IMG/VR virus record: IMGVR_UViG_3300042889_002648
Span: 36,775-100,774 of that record
Length of the DNA: 64,000 nt
Source of the DNA: a virus
Direction: 5' to 3' (one strand)
The translations under genes and the position numbers were made by a program. How positions within the stretch are numbered: position 1 is the first letter of the stretch; each line of letters opens with the position of its first letter. This document shows, piece by piece, positions 32,483 to 39,876 of this stretch. The notes beneath the pieces are model-generated. The model did no database searches. It saw only the letters and a program-made list of their open reading frames with translations, and was not told the origin of the DNA.

Positions 32483-33463
32483 TTATGCGATTGTAGAGAT
32501 GATCATATCACGTCCACCTAGACGTTGTTTGATTGCACTCACTAGATCTTTACAGTCTGGCGATACACCTTCAAAGTGGAAGATACTAGTAGTCTGATTG
32601 ACCATGCTGAGATATGGCGCACTAGACAAGCCATCAAAGATTGCTTCCATATCCCAGAGCTCGTATTGACTCTTGACCCACCACTCATATTCAGCACCAG
32701 TATAGTTCTGATAGGTATCAAGCAATTTGCCTAAGCTCTTGAAGCGTTCGATACCAGCCTTGCGCACAAACTCAGCTTTCACGTCAGCGTTTTGAATAGT
32801 CTTGTAGTACTCAAGATCCAACTTCTCTTCAGGAGTCACGGCAATATACTCTGGCACACGAACACCGTTGAGGGAATAGACCTTAAGGTCACCACGACCA
32901 GCATAAGTTAGCGCAGCTCCGCCATCACGATGCAAGCGATTCTCTTCATTGAGGAAGATTTCAGTAGGCTTCTCGCACACAATGGTATATTCTTCCATAG
33001 GGTAGATACAGCCAAGTTGCGCCGTTGCTTCCCATGTCTTATACTTAGCGTAGAGCTCAGCGTCTACCTCCACCCCAACTTCTTCAAACATAAAGTCATA
33101 GAAGGAGAAGGTTGCAGCGAAGAATGAGCCACTCTGCCATGGGAGTTGTGCAGCGGGAATATCATACTTCTTAGTATTGCCATTGAAGACACTATCAAGC
33201 TCAGCATTCAAATTTTCAAAGCTTACATTAAAGTTGCTCAAGAGGTGACACGCAGCCCAAGCCTCCAATGGATTGTCAAGAATAATCAGCGGCACATCTA
33301 CAGGACGGTTAATGAGCGCGCGATACTGATCAACTGTCTTCTTGGTTCGAGTAGGATCAAGACGAGCAGTATCAGTACCAACCGCAATCCATTTTGCGAC
33401 ATATTCGGGCATCTTAGCTTCTTGCTCAGGAGTGAGCTTATCAATTTTTTGTTTTTCTGACAT
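32483..33463 (-). CDS. DUF6745-like protein
   Basis: A 326-aa protein. The start LTPEQEAKMPEYVAKWIAVG and the later NEENRLHRDGGAALTYAGRG and YSLNGVRVPEYI segments match the DUF6745 family, found in phages and bacteria beside the gene downstream. An in-frame Met 30 nt earlier (33493) is possible. Function unknown. Confidence 0.68.
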   Translation of the reverse strand: MSEKQKIDKLTPEQEAKMPEYVAKWIAVGTDTARLDPTRTKKTVDQYRALINRPVDVPLIILDNPLEAWAACHLLSNFNVSFENLNAELDSVFNGNTKKYDIPAAQLPWQSGSFFAATFSFYDFMFEEVGVEVDAELYAKYKTWEATAQLGCIYPMEEYTIVCEKPTEIFLNEENRLHRDGGAALTYAGRGDLKVYSLNGVRVPEYIAVTPEEKLDLEYYKTIQNADVKAEFVRKAGIERFKSLGKLLDTYQNYTGAEYEWWVKSQYELWDMEAIFDGLSSAPYLSMVNQTTSIFHFEGVSPDCKDLVSAIKQRLGGRDMIISTIA

Positions 33464-33470
33464 AGTATGT

Positions 33471-33539
33471 TTATTTGTGAGAGTTTTCTGCATCGCGAAG
33501 AATGAAGATTAATACGAAAATTAGTATGATTGCAATCAT
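33471..33539 (-). CDS. Tiny membrane peptide
   Basis: A 22-aa reading frame (MIAIILIFVLIFIL then a polar end) that fits between two genes with a 2-nt gap. A single membrane helix; it may be chance. Confidence 0.35.
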   Translation of the reverse strand: MIAIILIFVLIFILRDAENSHK

Positions 33540-33541
33540 AG

Positions 33542-33733
33542 TTAGTATGCTTCAGAGTTGCTCATGCTTTTAAGATTAATACTTGGACGCTTGAGATATG
33601 TTTTGTTACGAATGTATTGATTAGCCTTTGCTTTTGGCTTGAATTGTACATCAGATACATCAACGCTTTTCACAGCTCCAAAACGGACTGACCAATTGCT
33701 TTTAACGACTTGTGTTTGTGTGTTTGTGTTCAT
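33542..33733 (-). CDS. Hypothetical protein
   Basis: A 63-aa basic protein (NWSVRFGAVKSVDVSDVQF in the middle), the first gene after an early promoter. No family recognised. Confidence 0.55.
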   Translation of the reverse strand: MNTNTQTQVVKSNWSVRFGAVKSVDVSDVQFKPKAKANQYIRNKTYLKRPSINLKSMSNSEAY

Positions 33734-33754
33734 AGTGATATTTGTTACAGATTT

Positions 33755-33783
33755 ATTATATACGGTTAGTGTGAGTTTGTAAA
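33755..33783 (-). promoter_or_regulatory. Early sigma70-type promoter
   Basis: TTTACA, 17 bp, TATAAT, followed by the shared leader AAATCTGTAACAAA before the ATG at 33733. Confidence 0.75.
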
Positions 33784-33816
33784 ATAAAAAATGAATCTTT
33801 TATCTTAGGAAATTTT

Positions 33817-33852
33817 GTCCCGGGAGATCACACGCGTGTGATCTCCCGGGAC
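33817..33852. repeat. Perfect 36-bp palindrome
   Basis: GTCCCGGGAGATCACACG followed directly by its exact reverse complement, with no spacer. It is much more GC-rich than its surroundings and covers the stop and last eight codons of the gene at 33828-34049. It may be a terminator for that gene, but no T run follows at once. Confidence 0.85.
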
Positions 33853-34049
33853 GAGGTAACCACACCTGAAATTTTATTTTCTCCAAGAGAAGCACATTCA
33901 CGCAATCCTTGAAGATAACTTTCATAATTATTTTCGTTTAGGAAAGGATGCGCTGCTGAACCCAGTTCCAAGTAGCATATTCCGCTTGTAGAGTTCATCA
34001 GCAATTTGCCGCTCGATCCATGACTGTGATTTGAAAATGTTTGCTCCAT
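33828..34049 (-). CDS. Hypothetical protein ending in a palindrome
   Basis: A 73-aa protein (MEQTFSNHSHGSSGK...). The last residues SSREITRV are encoded by the 36-bp palindrome. No family recognised. Confidence 0.5.
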   Translation of the reverse strand: MEQTFSNHSHGSSGKLLMNSTSGICYLELGSAAHPFLNENNYESYLQGLRECASLGENKISGVVTSSREITRV

Positions 34050-34120
34050 ACTTTGGTTGTTTGCGTTTGAATGTTAGCTTAATTTTTTGCAGGATTCGTC
34101 GGATCATATTATGCGCGTTG

Positions 34121-34345
34121 TTATTTTGTTAGGTGTTTTACTCCAATCATGTAGCATTCAGCTTTTGTATTTGCAAAGGCGCTAAGCTCAATTTCATTGC
34201 CATCTATGATGGTGATTTGCCATTGAGGCTTTCCGCCAATGACAGCTGCCGAATTTGAAACGGTGATTGTCATCGAGCCATAGGTGTTTGTGTAATATCC
34301 TCTCGATATCTTGTTTAAGTTAAGAGTAACGGTGTGGATATTCAT
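34121..34345 (-). CDS. Hypothetical protein
   Basis: A 74-aa protein starting MNIHTVTLNLN, with repeated beta-like segments (SMTITVSNSAAVIG, WQITIIDGNEI). The start is placed after the promoter; a Met 36 nt earlier lies inside the promoter region. Confidence 0.55.
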   Translation of the reverse strand: MNIHTVTLNLNKISRGYYTNTYGSMTITVSNSAAVIGGKPQWQITIIDGNEIELSAFANTKAECYMIGVKHLTK

Positions 34346-34372
34346 AAACTGTGTGGTACTGGCTACAAGATT

Positions 34373-34401
34373 ATTATACACTAAAAAACGCTGCTTGTAA
34401 A
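34373..34401 (-). promoter_or_regulatory. Early sigma70-type promoter
   Basis: TTTACA, 17 bp, TATAAT, with an A/T-rich upstream element containing AAAAATGCATTTTT. Drives the gene at 34121-34345. Confidence 0.75.
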
Positions 34402-34429
34402 TAAAAAAATGAAGAAAAATGCATTTTTT

Positions 34430-34765
34430 TCACAAAAAATCGTTTGAGGCGTCTCCAAGAGCATCATGCCGCGGACTTTTCTGCAATTCGTTCTTTAGTT
34501 CACCATAGGTGCGAGCTTCACTGGTGAATGCATTGTGGATGAGATCATTTATATTAAACGATAATTGAGCAACCTCGTTTTCATTTTCATCAAAGATAGA
34601 AGCATAGCCTGCGCATGGATTTTCAACATCCAAAAAGTCAAATGCATAGTGCATCATTACACAACCACAACTATCTCTATAATGATTGTGCGCCATATTC
34701 ACTGCGCGTTCATCATCTTGTGAGATGATATAGTTTCGCAGTTCTTCAAATGTTATTTTTTCCAT
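34430..34765 (-). CDS. Hypothetical protein
   Basis: A 111-aa acidic protein with MAHNHYRDSCGCVMMHYAF near residue 24. It overlaps the upstream gene by 20 nt. No family recognised. Confidence 0.55.
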   Translation of the reverse strand: MEKITFEELRNYIISQDDERAVNMAHNHYRDSCGCVMMHYAFDFLDVENPCAGYASIFDENENEVAQLSFNINDLIHNAFTSEARTYGELKNELQKSPRHDALGDASNDFL

Positions 34766-34961
34766 TGTGTATTTTTATTTGTGTGTTATGAAAGGAGGCA
34801 GCCTCAACAATCCAAAAGAGGCCATTATCGTCAAGATTAAATCTTTCGGTTATATTGTTGAGCAGCTCATATGAGGAGCTCATGCGCACAGCCTCGGCAA
34901 TTTGAAAACATTCGGATGGCAGCCGAATCATGTCACGTTTGTTAATTTTTACAGTGTTCAT
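34746..34961 (-). CDS. Hypothetical protein
   Basis: A 71-aa protein (MNTVKINKRDMIRLPSE). It overlaps both neighbours by about 20 nt, as in the repeat-family chains, but has no repeats. Confidence 0.5.
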   Translation of the reverse strand: MNTVKINKRDMIRLPSECFQIAEAVRMSSSYELLNNITERFNLDDNGLFWIVEAASFHNTQIKIHNGKNNI

Positions 34962-35142
34962 ATTCTCTTATTTCGCTGATGATTGAAGCTCGTACTTGAA
35001 AGTCAACAGGATACCAAACATCGGTGTGTAAGGAGCTAGGAAGATTACTAGCAGACAATCCGTCAATGCAAACACCGCTAAATGCATATAGCAAGTCGTT
35101 TAAGATGGATGATCCTGCTATTTCATATTTGATGTTCATCAT
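34942..35142 (-). CDS. Repeat-family relative without repeats
   Basis: A 66-aa protein with the family N-terminus (MNIKYEIAGS) and C-terminus (SIISEIREYEH), but the core is unique (FSGVCIDGLSASNLPSS). It supports the view that the family is defined by its ends. Confidence 0.55.
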   Translation of the reverse strand: MMNIKYEIAGSSILNDLLYAFSGVCIDGLSASNLPSSLHTDVWYPVDFQVRASIISEIREYEHCKN

Positions 35143-35456
35143 AGTTTACACTTTAAATCATAAGCATTTTTAACGCCCTCTGGTAATGGGATTCTCACCT
35201 CCTTATCAATACTCTGAATAACATCAGCCTCATCAACAATAACCGTGATACGTCCAGTGTAGCTGTCAAGAGTCACCATGCCTGTTGAGACACGAATTGC
35301 TGTTGGCTCTAATGATAGGACATAAGCGAGTGCAATGTCATTCCATACTTTGCCATAGAGTTCAGGCAAAACACAAACATTTGTGTATGAATAGATGTCC
35401 TCCTTTTGAGGCACTGCATGATGATATACTTTAAAATCTTCTGGTTTATTTTTCAT
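35139..35456 (-). CDS. Hypothetical protein
   Basis: A 105-aa protein, with VVNEADVIQSIDKEVRIPLP-like C-terminal part (here IVDEADVIQSIDKEVR). Mixed alpha/beta by pattern. No family recognised. Confidence 0.55.
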   Translation of the reverse strand: MKNKPEDFKVYHHAVPQKEDIYSYTNVCVLPELYGKVWNDIALAYVLSLEPTAIRVSTGMVTLDSYTGRITVIVDEADVIQSIDKEVRIPLPEGVKNAYDLKCKL

Positions 35457-35462
35457 ATTTTA

Positions 35463-35675
35463 TTAAAATTCAACGGGATAAAGAATGACTGCCCATCCAG
35501 CTTTACTTCCACACTCTGGACAATCACAATGCGCAAATTCATAATGTTCGCGAGGACAACTTTCAACAACTCCGAGTCTTACGGTTTCATCTGTATCTTC
35601 AAACTCTGAGTCGCAATGTCGACATGTTCCACGCCAGATTCTTTTGTGTTTATTACCCGCTTTGATTAGTTTCAT
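35463..35675 (-). CDS. Zinc-ribbon small protein
   Basis: A 70-aa protein with CRHCDSEF near residue 18, CPREH near 39 and CDCPECGSKAG near 49. It has enough Cys and His for one or two zinc sites. Likely nucleic-acid or protein binding, not assigned further. Confidence 0.6.
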   Translation of the reverse strand: MKLIKAGNKHKRIWRGTCRHCDSEFEDTDETVRLGVVESCPREHYEFAHCDCPECGSKAGWAVILYPVEF

Positions 35676-35902
35676 AATTGACCTTCTTTACCAAAGACTA
35701 AATTCATTAAACGTATTTGGTCAGTTGCTTCTTGTATTTCTACAGAATCTATCACGACATCATCTTGATCACAAACACGAAAACGATAAGGCTGCGCATT
35801 TGCCAATTCTACAATCGGCATGAGATAACGACGATAATCACCCCTCGTCCATGTTACTCCACCATCATCAGAATATTCGTAATAATAAAATTTATGTTTC
35901 AT
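35672..35902 (-). CDS. Hypothetical protein
   Basis: A 76-aa protein (YYYEYSDDGGVTWTRGDYRR). The start overlaps the next gene by 4 nt. No family recognised. Confidence 0.55.
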   Translation of the reverse strand: MKHKFYYYEYSDDGGVTWTRGDYRRYLMPIVELANAQPYRFRVCDQDDVVIDSVEIQEATDQIRLMNLVFGKEGQL

Positions 35903-35908
35903 AGTTGT

Positions 35909-36289
35909 TTAAGTATTTCCAAATTCGTCGTAATATAAATCCCCGCACGGTCCACCACCGTGCCACACTCCTGCACCATTCGGATAAACAGTATGAGCTT
36001 CCCATACATCACCATATTTGTGGTAGATACGGGTGCCTATTTCTGCTCCAGTGGCATCACAAACAGGTGAGCCATGATCTTTAGGTCGACTATCATAATG
36101 GGCTTTATAATAAGCATCATACTCTTTTTGTGATTGTTCAATAAATCTACGAGCGCGAGGAGACAATGGTTTCTCAACCTGATCTTCACTAAACAATGGA
36201 GTGCCATCATTCATTCGAGCTATTGCCTTCTCGCCTTTGAGAATTTTATAACCGCGTTGCGACCATTCATTAAAGCTGCGAAGTTCCAT
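35909..36289 (-). CDS. Hypothetical protein
   Basis: A 126-aa protein with SFNEWSQRGYKILKGEKAIAR at the start, which resembles the opening of ArdC/antirestriction-type N domains (a QRG-x-x-I-x-x-GE-x-x pattern), but it is too short to be a full ArdC. The tail is Gly/His rich. Confidence 0.5.
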   Translation of the reverse strand: MELRSFNEWSQRGYKILKGEKAIARMNDGTPLFSEDQVEKPLSPRARRFIEQSQKEYDAYYKAHYDSRPKDHGSPVCDATGAEIGTRIYHKYGDVWEAHTVYPNGAGVWHGGGPCGDLYYDEFGNT

Positions 36290-36342
36290 ATTTCTTATAT
36301 TGTCGAATGTTCCAAATGATTAGTGGAATGTGAATGCAAAGA

Positions 36343-37101
36343 TTAATTGCCGCATAGCTCCCTAGCCTCCAAAATGAGCTCTGCCGCAAGATTTTCGTTA
36401 AAATCATAGCGCAATTTGCTGCCGTCCATGACAAGATTTAGCTCCGCAAAGCTATCAGATACCAGCTTCTCAAGAGTCTCACAGGTGTATGATGATGGAT
36501 TTGTTTTGATGTCAAGCAGCAGCATATGAAACTCTGTTCCAAAATCCGCAACATTTACCACATACTCTCCAGATTCAAAAAAGCGTTTACCCACTTCACA
36601 TAGCCGTAAGATTTGAACAAAGTTCTTTGGAGAAAAGCCATAGTGTTGCACCGCATCTTTGCGCTTGCCGCCAAGACGACCACTGCGCTCACCCGTTGCA
36701 AGTTTTAATTCGCTATAGACATAACCGCGCAAGCTATTTTTCAAAACTTCAGTGTTGATTAAGCTATAGCGAAGATGATATAATTCAATCATAAACTTAG
36801 AACGATAAGTGAATGACTCCAATGGAGCAAACAATATTTCCATGACTTGAGTATTGCTCTTGCGCAGCAATGACATATAATGGCCAATCTCATAATATGT
36901 TGCGTCGTGTGGTGAGTTTGTAACAATATTTGTGATTGTATGTAACCCACTCTTATGCAGGGGAGCGCGTGCAACAAAGAGACCGCGATAGTCAACATCA
37001 GAGTCAGCTGTCGCCAATCCATAAAGATTGCTACCACCTACAAGACTGCACAATAGACTAGAGTCATATTTGATAAAACTAAGATGTTCTTGGATATTCA
37101 T
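36343..37101 (-). CDS. RlaP-type nucleotidyltransferase
   Basis: A 252-aa protein. LVGGSNLYGLATADSDVDYRG near residue 20 is a nucleotidyltransferase G-S-x(n)-D-x-D site. The rest matches the RlaP-like phage family from memory, linked to RNA repair. A repeat-family gene overlaps its start by 23 nt. Confidence 0.75.
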   Translation of the reverse strand: MNIQEHLSFIKYDSSLLCSLVGGSNLYGLATADSDVDYRGLFVARAPLHKSGLHTITNIVTNSPHDATYYEIGHYMSLLRKSNTQVMEILFAPLESFTYRSKFMIELYHLRYSLINTEVLKNSLRGYVYSELKLATGERSGRLGGKRKDAVQHYGFSPKNFVQILRLCEVGKRFFESGEYVVNVADFGTEFHMLLLDIKTNPSSYTCETLEKLVSDSFAELNLVMDGSKLRYDFNENLAAELILEARELCGN

Positions 37102-37303
37102 ATTTTTCCTTCGTTATAATTCTTCTTACTTCAAGAGCTATATCCCCACAAAGTATATTGTCAATTTTGAATCCTATCGAATCATATACGCTAGTGCTTA
37201 TGTATGGTGTGGTTTGATCTGCTGCTGTTTGTCTACATTCACTCTGTACACACTTCCACACATGCTCATACAGAGCTTCATTTATTGCGTATCCTATATT
37301 CAT
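37079..37303 (-). CDS. Non-repeat last gene of repeat cluster 2
   Basis: A 74-aa protein starting MNIGYAINEALYEHVW, with no S-V array. Overlaps the upstream repeat gene by 26 nt, the same as the last pair in cluster 1. This mirrors the 30122-30379 gene. Confidence 0.5.
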   Translation of the reverse strand: MNIGYAINEALYEHVWKCVQSECRQTAADQTTPYISTSVYDSIGFKIDNILCGDIALEVRRIITKEKYEYPRTS

Positions 37304-37487
37304 ATTCTACTATTGTAGCGTTAACTGTGTTCATAACTGAGTTCATAACTGAGTTCCAAACAGAGCGATGTATTGAGTTCCAAACTGAGATATCAACTGA
37401 GTCATAAACTGAGTTATTAACTGAGTCCCAAACTGAGCCGCTAACTGATTTTTCGACTGAGAGATCTATTTCCCGTTTAATATCCAT
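37278..37487 (-). CDS. Tetrapeptide-repeat protein 2-4
   Basis: A 69-aa member: MDIKREIDLSV, units including EKSVSGSVWDSVNNSV, then NATIVEYEYRIRNK. Shares 73 identical nt with 31850-32044. Confidence 0.75.
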   Translation of the reverse strand: MDIKREIDLSVEKSVSGSVWDSVNNSVYDSVDISVWNSIHRSVWNSVMNSVMNTVNATIVEYEYRIRNK

Positions 37488-37755
37488 ATTCTTTCATTGT
37501 AGCGTTAACAGAGTTCTCAACTGAGCTCTCAACTAAGTTCCAAACTGAGCCATGTACTGAGCTCCAAACTGAGTTACTAACCGAGTCTCTAACTGAGCTA
37601 CGAACAGAGACATGTACTGAGACATGTACTAAGCTATGTACTGAGTCCCAAACAGAGTCCCAAACAGAGTCCCAAACAGAGACCCCAACAGAGACCCCAA
37701 CAGAGTTCCAAACAGAGACCCAAACAGATTTCAATATTTTTTCTTCAGTAGTCAT
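37477..37755 (-). CDS. Tetrapeptide-repeat protein 2-3
   Basis: A 92-aa member with a different start, MTTEEKILKSV, and about 18 units. The first half uses TCT for Ser, the second half TCA; ends NATMKEYGY. A near-copy of the start is in the next gene. Confidence 0.75.
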   Translation of the reverse strand: MTTEEKILKSVWVSVWNSVGVSVGVSVWDSVWDSVWDSVHSLVHVSVHVSVRSSVRDSVSNSVWSSVHGSVWNLVESSVENSVNATMKEYGY

Positions 37756-37945
37756 AATTATATTCTAGCATCTGCGCATTAACAGAGTCCCTAACAGAGA
37801 CCCTAACAGAGTTCCAAACAGAGTTCCAAACAGAGACCCCAACAGAGTCCCAAACAGAGTTCCAAACAGAGTTCCCAACAGAGACCCCAACAGAGACCCC
37901 AACAGAGACCCAAACAGATTTCAATATTTTTTCTTCAGTAGTCAT
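37745..37945 (-). CDS. Tetrapeptide-repeat protein 2-2
   Basis: A 66-aa member: MTTEEKILKSV and about 13 units, nearly all with TCT codons, ending NAQMLEYNYDY. The N-terminal 30 codons are duplicated in 37477-37755. Confidence 0.75.
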   Translation of the reverse strand: MTTEEKILKSVWVSVGVSVGVSVGNSVWNSVWDSVGVSVWNSVWNSVRVSVRDSVNAQMLEYNYDY

Positions 37946-38087
37946 AATTATATTCTAACATTTGAGCATTAACAGAGTCCCTAACAGAGTCATAGACTGA
38001 GCCATGTACTGAGTCACTAACTGAGCCATAAACTGAGCCCCAAACAGAGACATTAACTGAGAGATTTATTTTATCGTTAATATTCAT
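37935..38087 (-). CDS. Tetrapeptide-repeat protein 2-1 (first of cluster)
   Basis: A 50-aa member: MNINDKINLSV, eight units, then NAQMLEYNYDY, the same end as 37745-37945. Its last 11 nt overlap the next start. Confidence 0.7.
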   Translation of the reverse strand: MNINDKINLSVNVSVWGSVYGSVSDSVHGSVYDSVRDSVNAQMLEYNYDY

Positions 38088-38089
38088 AT

Positions 38090-38401
38090 TCAATCCCAGT
38101 TCCAGCGGTTACCACTTTTTGTTGGAGCGTCAAGCGGAATAGCGTCATAGTCGGCGACATTCAATGCATCGCGAGTTGCTGCACGATTCTTACTGTTATG
38201 CTCGTCCTTTGTGCTTTGATTAATATTAGTTGCACGCTTATTGTCATGCGTATAGCAACGTGCCAATTCAATAAGCTTACGAGGCGTATATTCTTTGTAA
38301 TCACTCCAGCTAAAATGGAGAACATTGAAGTTACCGGAGTCGAGCTTGACTACTTTCCACTTGTTACGCTTAATGATTTGTATTGCTTCAGACGTGTTCA
38401 T
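38090..38401 (-). CDS. Hypothetical protein
   Basis: A 103-aa protein with EAIQIIKRNKWKVVKLDSGNFNV at residue 5. It ends 2 nt before repeat cluster 2 and may be co-transcribed with it. No family recognised. Confidence 0.55.
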   Translation of the reverse strand: MNTSEAIQIIKRNKWKVVKLDSGNFNVLHFSWSDYKEYTPRKLIELARCYTHDNKRATNINQSTKDEHNSKNRAATRDALNVADYDAIPLDAPTKSGNRWNWD

Positions 38402-38413
38402 AATTATATGATA

Positions 38414-38704
38414 TTAGTGTTTGTTTGTTCGAGCTGCTTGTTTGCGACCACCGCGAGAGCGAGAGCATTGAGCATAGTCAGACCAGTTGGCAAGCTTACT
38501 CTCCCAGCGCAACAAGTCGCGGCAAGCAGCTCCAATATGCGCCTTGCCTCGGCAGCGATTCTCAGCATTGAGCGCTCCATTCAGGAATACTCGGCAACCA
38601 TAGACTCCTCCACCAAGGTGAGTAACCTTAACAGTGTGCTCGACGTGACGTTGCATTATGCGAATCGGAGAGATGTGTTGCCAGAATGTGTAGTGTGGTG
38701 TCAT
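38414..38704 (-). CDS. Conserved phage protein
   Basis: A 96-aa protein. HTVKVTHLGGGVYGCRVF and GAACRDLLRWESKLANWSDY are segments I recall from small proteins of large phages. It has the shared junction AACTCTGATACAATATCATT just before its ATG. Confidence 0.6.
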   Translation of the reverse strand: MTPHYTFWQHISPIRIMQRHVEHTVKVTHLGGGVYGCRVFLNGALNAENRCRGKAHIGAACRDLLRWESKLANWSDYAQCSRSRGGRKQAARTNKH

Positions 38705-38727
38705 AATGATATTGTATCAGAGTTCGT

Positions 38728-38976
38728 TTAATCTTTGAGTGCTTTGAGTGCTTTGAGTGCTGCATCGTTGTTGCTGAATGTTCCAACTGGAGTGACGAAT
38801 GCTCCATAGTTGGCAAGTATCTCAGCATGCTTAACATAGTGAGTTACCTGACCATTGCGGACACGGAAGCCAATCCAGCGAGCTTGATACACTCCATCCT
38901 TTTTAGTCTTAGCCTTCTCTTGAATGAAGAGACGATTGGCTTGGTTGAGCTGGCCGTAGAAAATGTGTTCTTTCAT
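38728..38976 (-). CDS. Conserved phage protein
   Basis: An 82-aa protein with YQARWIGFRVRNGQVTHYVK in the middle. The ATG follows the same conserved junction (one base changed). Function unknown. Confidence 0.55.
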   Translation of the reverse strand: MKEHIFYGQLNQANRLFIQEKAKTKKDGVYQARWIGFRVRNGQVTHYVKHAEILANYGAFVTPVGTFSNNDAALKALKALKD

Positions 38977-38998
38977 AATGATATTGTATCGGAGTTAG

Positions 38999-39232
38999 TT
39001 ACCAACTTGCTGCAGTTTGGTAGCCGCATTCATATTTGAATTTAGCGTAATCGCGAATGAAGTCTTCAAAGCTATCATAGCGCGCACACCATTCAAAAGA
39101 CTTACCGTGGACACGTGAGTAAAAACAATCATAATCCTCAACATTACACATCCGTTCGACTGTGTGGGAGATGCTCTCAATTGCAGCGATACGTTTAAGG
39201 ATCGCGATTTCTTCAGGAGTTACTTTGGTCAT
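38999..39232 (-). CDS. Hypothetical protein
   Basis: A 77-aa protein (VTPEEIAILKRIAAIESIS then CYFYSRVHGKSFEWCARYDSF-like region). It too starts after the conserved 20-nt junction. No family recognised. Confidence 0.55.
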   Translation of the reverse strand: MTKVTPEEIAILKRIAAIESISHTVERMCNVEDYDCFYSRVHGKSFEWCARYDSFEDFIRDYAKFKYECGYQTAASW

Positions 39233-39255
39233 AATGATATTGTATCAGAGTTCGT

Positions 39256-39408
39256 TTAGCCGCGGTACTTCAAACGGATGAAGACATCTTTGTTGTCTTC
39301 CATGATATCAGCGAGCAGCTTCATGCAGTAGTCAACCCAAGCCTCTTGAGTGATCTCGCCTCTTTGAACGGCGGCGAACATTTCGTAGTATTCTTTATTA
39401 TCGGTCAT
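39256..39408 (-). CDS. Small hypothetical protein
   Basis: A 50-aa acidic, helical protein (MTDNKEYYEMFAAVQRGEIT). It directly follows an early promoter and its shared leader, which supports translation. Confidence 0.55.
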   Translation of the reverse strand: MTDNKEYYEMFAAVQRGEITQEAWVDYCMKLLADIMEDNKDVFIRLKYRG

Positions 39409-39430
39409 GATGTGATTTGGTTACAAGATT

Positions 39431-39459
39431 ATTCTACCACAAAAATGCACACTTGTAAA
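39431..39459 (-). promoter_or_regulatory. Early sigma70-type promoter
   Basis: TTTACA, 17 bp, TAGAAT, followed by the leader AATCTTGTAACCAAATCACA. It drives the run of small genes 39256 down to 38414. Confidence 0.72.
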
Positions 39460-39516
39460 TAAAAAAATGCGAAAAAATGCATTTTTTTCACAAAAATACT
39501 CCTTGGGGAGACTTTT

Positions 39517-39744
39517 TTAGTCCTTGATGCGCCGTGGGCCACGCAGTGGACGAGGCGGTAGCTGTTCTTCAATGTAGCGACATGCCGCAGAGCTTAAGAC
39601 TTCATCTCCGCAAGAGTCACACTTATGAACAGGCACATTCTCCACAACATAGTTTTGTCCTTCGACCGTTTTGTCGAACTTCTGATATTCGACACGCAGA
39701 GTGCCGTCGCAATCAAAGCAAGGGATGTCTTGTAAATGTTTCAT
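39517..39744 (-). CDS. YgiT/MqsA-like zinc-finger protein
   Basis: A 75-aa protein with CFDCDGTL near residue 9 and VHKCDSCGDEVLS near 39, the two CxxC knuckles of YgiT-type antitoxin zinc domains. No helix-turn-helix part and no toxin partner are next to it. Met 18 nt upstream is an alternative start. Confidence 0.65.
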   Translation of the reverse strand: MKHLQDIPCFDCDGTLRVEYQKFDKTVEGQNYVVENVPVHKCDSCGDEVLSSAACRYIEEQLPPRPLRGPRRIKD

Positions 39745-39871
39745 AATTTTCGTCGTCTTCAAGTCTAACAGATGATTGGATCAAGCTTTCGTGTAGTATC
39801 TCGTTGCCTTCATCATCATATTCGTATCTTTCCCAATATCCACATTCGTCATCACCAATTTGATTTTCCAT
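39713..39871 (-). CDS. Small acidic hypothetical protein
   Basis: A 52-aa acidic protein (MENQIGDDECGYWERYEYDDEG). It overlaps the next start by about 30 nt and begins 6 nt after the last cassette gene of the GC-rich island. It marks where normal phage sequence resumes. Confidence 0.45.
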   Translation of the reverse strand: MENQIGDDECGYWERYEYDDEGNEILHESLIQSSVRLEDDENYETFTRHPLL

Positions 39872-39876
39872 GGTAG

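Noticed and set aside
30390-38080. CRISPR-like repeats
   Set aside because: The 12-nt period with five variable bases keeps a protein frame open and has no repeat-spacer lengths of 20-40 nt; no cas genes.
39763-39769. GTCTAAC as the missing R'' partner of the left-edge half site
   Set aside because: It fits the R'' consensus but no L'' pairing to the half site can be found and it lies in a coding frame, so it may be chance.
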